Of a stretch of DNA of 6,195 bases, positions 4,289-6,195 are shown one piece after another; the stretch's first letter is position 1; each line of letters starts with the position of its first letter. The stretch lies in contig CANGOY010000122.1 of NCBI GenBank assembly GCA_947455585.1, forward strand, positions 1 through 6,195, given 5' to 3'. The translations under genes and the position numbers were made by a program. The notes below the pieces were generated by a model, which did not search any database, was not told the origin of the DNA, and saw only the letters and a list, made by a program, of their open reading frames with translations. Source of the stretch: Comamonadaceae bacterium (GTDB lineage: Bacteria; Pseudomonadota; Gammaproteobacteria; Burkholderiales; Burkholderiaceae_C).

Positions 4289-6195
4289 ATGCTCCATTTT
4301 GTTTCTCGCCTTTCGGGCGCAGCCCATTCCCGCCTTGTGCCTACTCGCTTGAAAACCTTCGTGACCCATGCGCTGGCCGCCTTGCTATGGGGCGTTTGCG
4401 CGTTCGCACCCTCTATCCATGCACAAGCTTTGGATGGCGCGACAGCCAAGGCCGTGGTCAGCACACCGCAGTTACACGCCGAGTTACTGGCACACGCACC
4501 ACAAGGCGTGCAGGCTGGGCAGCCACTGTGGGTGGGCTTACAGCTCACGCACCAGCCCGAGTGGCACACCTATTGGCGCAACCCCGGCGACTCGGGCTTG
4601 CCCACACAAATCGAACTCAATTTGCCAGCAGGCATCAATGCTGGCGAAGTGCAGTGGCCCCTGCCGCACAAGCTCAAAGCAGGCAACTTGACCAACTACG
4701 GTTTTGAGAAAACCGTAGTGTTGGCCGTGCCGCTGACCGTGACGAAGCAGTTCAAAGCCAACGCCACACAAACGCTGGACATTCAGCTACACGCCAACTG
4801 GCTGGTGTGCCGTCTTGAGTGCATTCCGCAAGAAGGCGACTTTGCCTTGCGCATTCCCGTCAACAGCAGCTTTGCATCCAACGCCACTGCGTTTGATGCC
4901 GTACTGGCTGAGCAGCCCAAGTCCTTGCCAGGCGTCAAAGCCACCACCCGTTTTGAAGCGCAACGCTTGGTGCTGCAAGTCCGCGGCTTGCCCGCGTCGC
5001 TGCAAGGCAAAACATTGCAGTTGTTCCCAGACACCGCCGAACTGGTGGAGTCTGCCGCTGAGCAACACCCAAGCGCCAGCCAATCGTGGCAAGGCGATGT
5101 GTGGACGGTGCAGCTGCCGCTCAGCAATTTGCGTCTGAACGACCCCAAGCAAGTTGGCTTTTTGCTCACCACGGGTGAGGGCCCAGAGCGCCAAGGCTTT
5201 GCTGTGTCTGCGACAGTCACACAGGCTTGGCCTGCGGCGTCTGAACTGCCGGCCTCTACACCGCCTATAGCCAACACGACCACGAATGAAAACTTGATGA
5301 ACGTCGACGGCTTGGTGGGTTTCCTCTTGGCCCTGCTGGGCGCCTTCATCGGCGGCCTCATCCTTAACCTCATGCCTTGTGTGTTGCCCGTGTTGGCCAT
5401 CAAACTGCTGGGCTTTGCACAGCACAGCCGTGCGCATCGTGCACACCGCGTGGCAGGCATGGCTTACACCGCAGGCGTGGTGCTGAGCTTCTTGGCGTTG
5501 GGCGCTGGCGTGTTGGCCTTGCGTGCGGCAGGCGAGCAACTGGGCTGGGGCTTTCAGCTGCAGTCGCCCGCGGTCGTGAGCGTGTTGGCCGCGTTCTTCA
5601 CGCTAATTGCACTGAACTTATTTGGCCTCTTTGAGTTTGGGCAAATCTTGCCCTCGCGCGTGGCCAGCTTTCAATACAAACATCCCGTCATGGATGCAGC
5701 GCTCTCAGGCGTGCTGGCTGTGGCCGTGGCCTCGCCTTGCACCGCGCCGTTCATGGGCGCGTCTTTAGGCCTCGCGATGACCTTGCCCACTTGGCAGGCG
5801 TTGACCATTTTTGTGACCATGGGCTTGGGCCTAGCGGCGCCGTATTTGCTAGCCAGCTTCATGCCCGCCGTGGCACGCCTGCTGCCCCACCCCGGCCCTT
5901 GGATGGTCACGCTGCGCCAACTCTTGGCGTTCCCCATGCTCGCCACCGTGGTGTGGCTGCTGTGGGTGCTGGGCCAACAAACCAGCTTGGATGCGACCAT
6001 GTTTGCGCTGGGCGGTTTGCTGTTGCTCGCGGCCTTCATTTGGGCGCTCAAACAACACACACCTGCTGCACGCGGTTTGGCTTGGTTAATTGCAGCCGCC
6101 TTGGTTTGGGGCGCGTTGAGCTTTGCCGAAGAATTGAATGCGCCAGCCAACAACGTAACCCAAGTCAGCACAGACCCCAAGGGCGCCTCAGCCAC
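4289..6195 (+). CDS. dsbD: DsbD/ScsB-type thiol:disulfide interchange protein (partial, C-terminus missing)
   Basis: The 635 visible codons run open to the window end. The N-terminus has basic residues (R15, R20, K22), a hydrophobic stretch (about 26-41) and a likely signal peptidase site after SIHA (42-45). The periplasmic domain (about 46-335) contains PEWHTYWRNPGDSG and WLVCRLECIP, with C174 and C178; the WLVC-x3-CIP motif is characteristic of the ScsB-like branch. About eight membrane segments follow (roughly 341-613). NLMPCVLPVLAIK carries C364 and ASPCTAPFMG carries C484, equivalent to the two membrane cysteines that pass electrons in E. coli DsbD. Residues after about 614 begin the link to the expected periplasmic thioredoxin-like domain, which lies beyond the window. 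The family moves reducing power from cytoplasmic thioredoxin to periplasmic thiol proteins, for disulfide repair or cytochrome c maturation. ATG 4289 is the only nearby ATG; TTG 4349 would give a shorter, cleaner signal peptide. The gene is divergent from the creatininase gene. Confidence 0.9.
   Translation, partial: MLHFVSRLSGAAHSRLVPTRLKTFVTHALAALLWGVCAFAPSIHAQALDGATAKAVVSTPQLHAELLAHAPQGVQAGQPLWVGLQLTHQPEWHTYWRNPGDSGLPTQIELNLPAGINAGEVQWPLPHKLKAGNLTNYGFEKTVVLAVPLTVTKQFKANATQTLDIQLHANWLVCRLECIPQEGDFALRIPVNSSFASNATAFDAVLAEQPKSLPGVKATTRFEAQRLVLQVRGLPASLQGKTLQLFPDTAELVESAAEQHPSASQSWQGDVWTVQLPLSNLRLNDPKQVGFLLTTGEGPERQGFAVSATVTQAWPAASELPASTPPIANTTTNENLMNVDGLVGFLLALLGAFIGGLILNLMPCVLPVLAIKLLGFAQHSRAHRAHRVAGMAYTAGVVLSFLALGAGVLALRAAGEQLGWGFQLQSPAVVSVLAAFFTLIALNLFGLFEFGQILPSRVASFQYKHPVMDAALSGVLAVAVASPCTAPFMGASLGLAMTLPTWQALTIFVTMGLGLAAPYLLASFMPAVARLLPHPGPWMVTLRQLLAFPMLATVVWLLWVLGQQTSLDATMFALGGLLLLAAFIWALKQHTPAARGLAWLIAAALVWGALSFAEELNAPANNVTQVSTDPKGASA

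Noticed and set aside
4783..5539. Two overlapping minus-strand open frames of 225 and 250 codons opposite the DsbD-like gene
   Set aside because: The plus strand here encodes recognisable periplasmic and membrane domains with conserved cysteines. The antisense translations are compositionally odd and without family features.
5671..6195. Minus-strand open frame entering from the right edge
   Set aside because: It is antisense to the membrane segments of the DsbD-like protein, and its translation shows no recognisable domain.
1..6195. Mobile element, CRISPR, phage or defence system
   Set aside because: No transposase, integrase, terminal inverted repeats, target duplications, spaced repeat array or defence-type domain was found. 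All coding space is taken by ordinary chromosomal genes.

Overview
The left edge carries the 5' end of a 16S rRNA gene on the minus strand. Its first ~93 nt include the near-universal AGAGTTTGATCCTGGCTCAG start. The adjoining text (ATTGAACGCTGGCGG, then ACACATGCAAGTCGAACGG) reads as a Burkholderiales (Betaproteobacteria) 16S gene. The protein genes are moderately GC-rich. Together with the protein types, this suggests a Comamonadaceae-like Gram-negative organism; the family assignment is an inference from memory, not a search.

Layout. (1) 1-100: start of 16S, leaving the window to the left. (2) 101-~490: an AT-rich rRNA operon leader on the minus strand. It holds two promoter-like sequences whose -10/start regions are near-copies (21 of 23 bases, 112 bp apart), then stacked hairpins with a boxA-like sequence, then a GAAA-capped hairpin just before 16S. 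(3) 572-2476 (+): an ABC-F ATPase of the Uup type, divergent from the rRNA operon. (4) 2477-2653: a non-coding gap with hairpin potential. (5) 2654-3322 (+): a histidine phosphatase family protein with Ser where the second catalytic His is expected. (6) 3380-4225 (-): a creatininase family amidohydrolase, convergent with the phosphatase. (7) 4289-6195 (+, cut by the window end): a DsbD/ScsB-type membrane thiol:disulfide interchange protein, divergent from the creatininase gene across 63 bp.

The genes do not form an obvious single pathway. Uup-type proteins act on ribosomes or nucleic acids, so their position next to an rRNA operon is thematically tidy but may be chance. The phosphatase, creatininase-like enzyme and DsbD-like protein are ordinary chromosomal housekeeping or metabolic genes. 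I see no mobile element, CRISPR array, tRNA, phage gene or defence cassette, and no convincing new multi-gene system. The points most worth a second look are the duplicated rRNA promoter module, the stacked leader hairpins, the altered phosphatase active site, the structured gap before the phosphatase gene, and possible leaderless starts for two genes.
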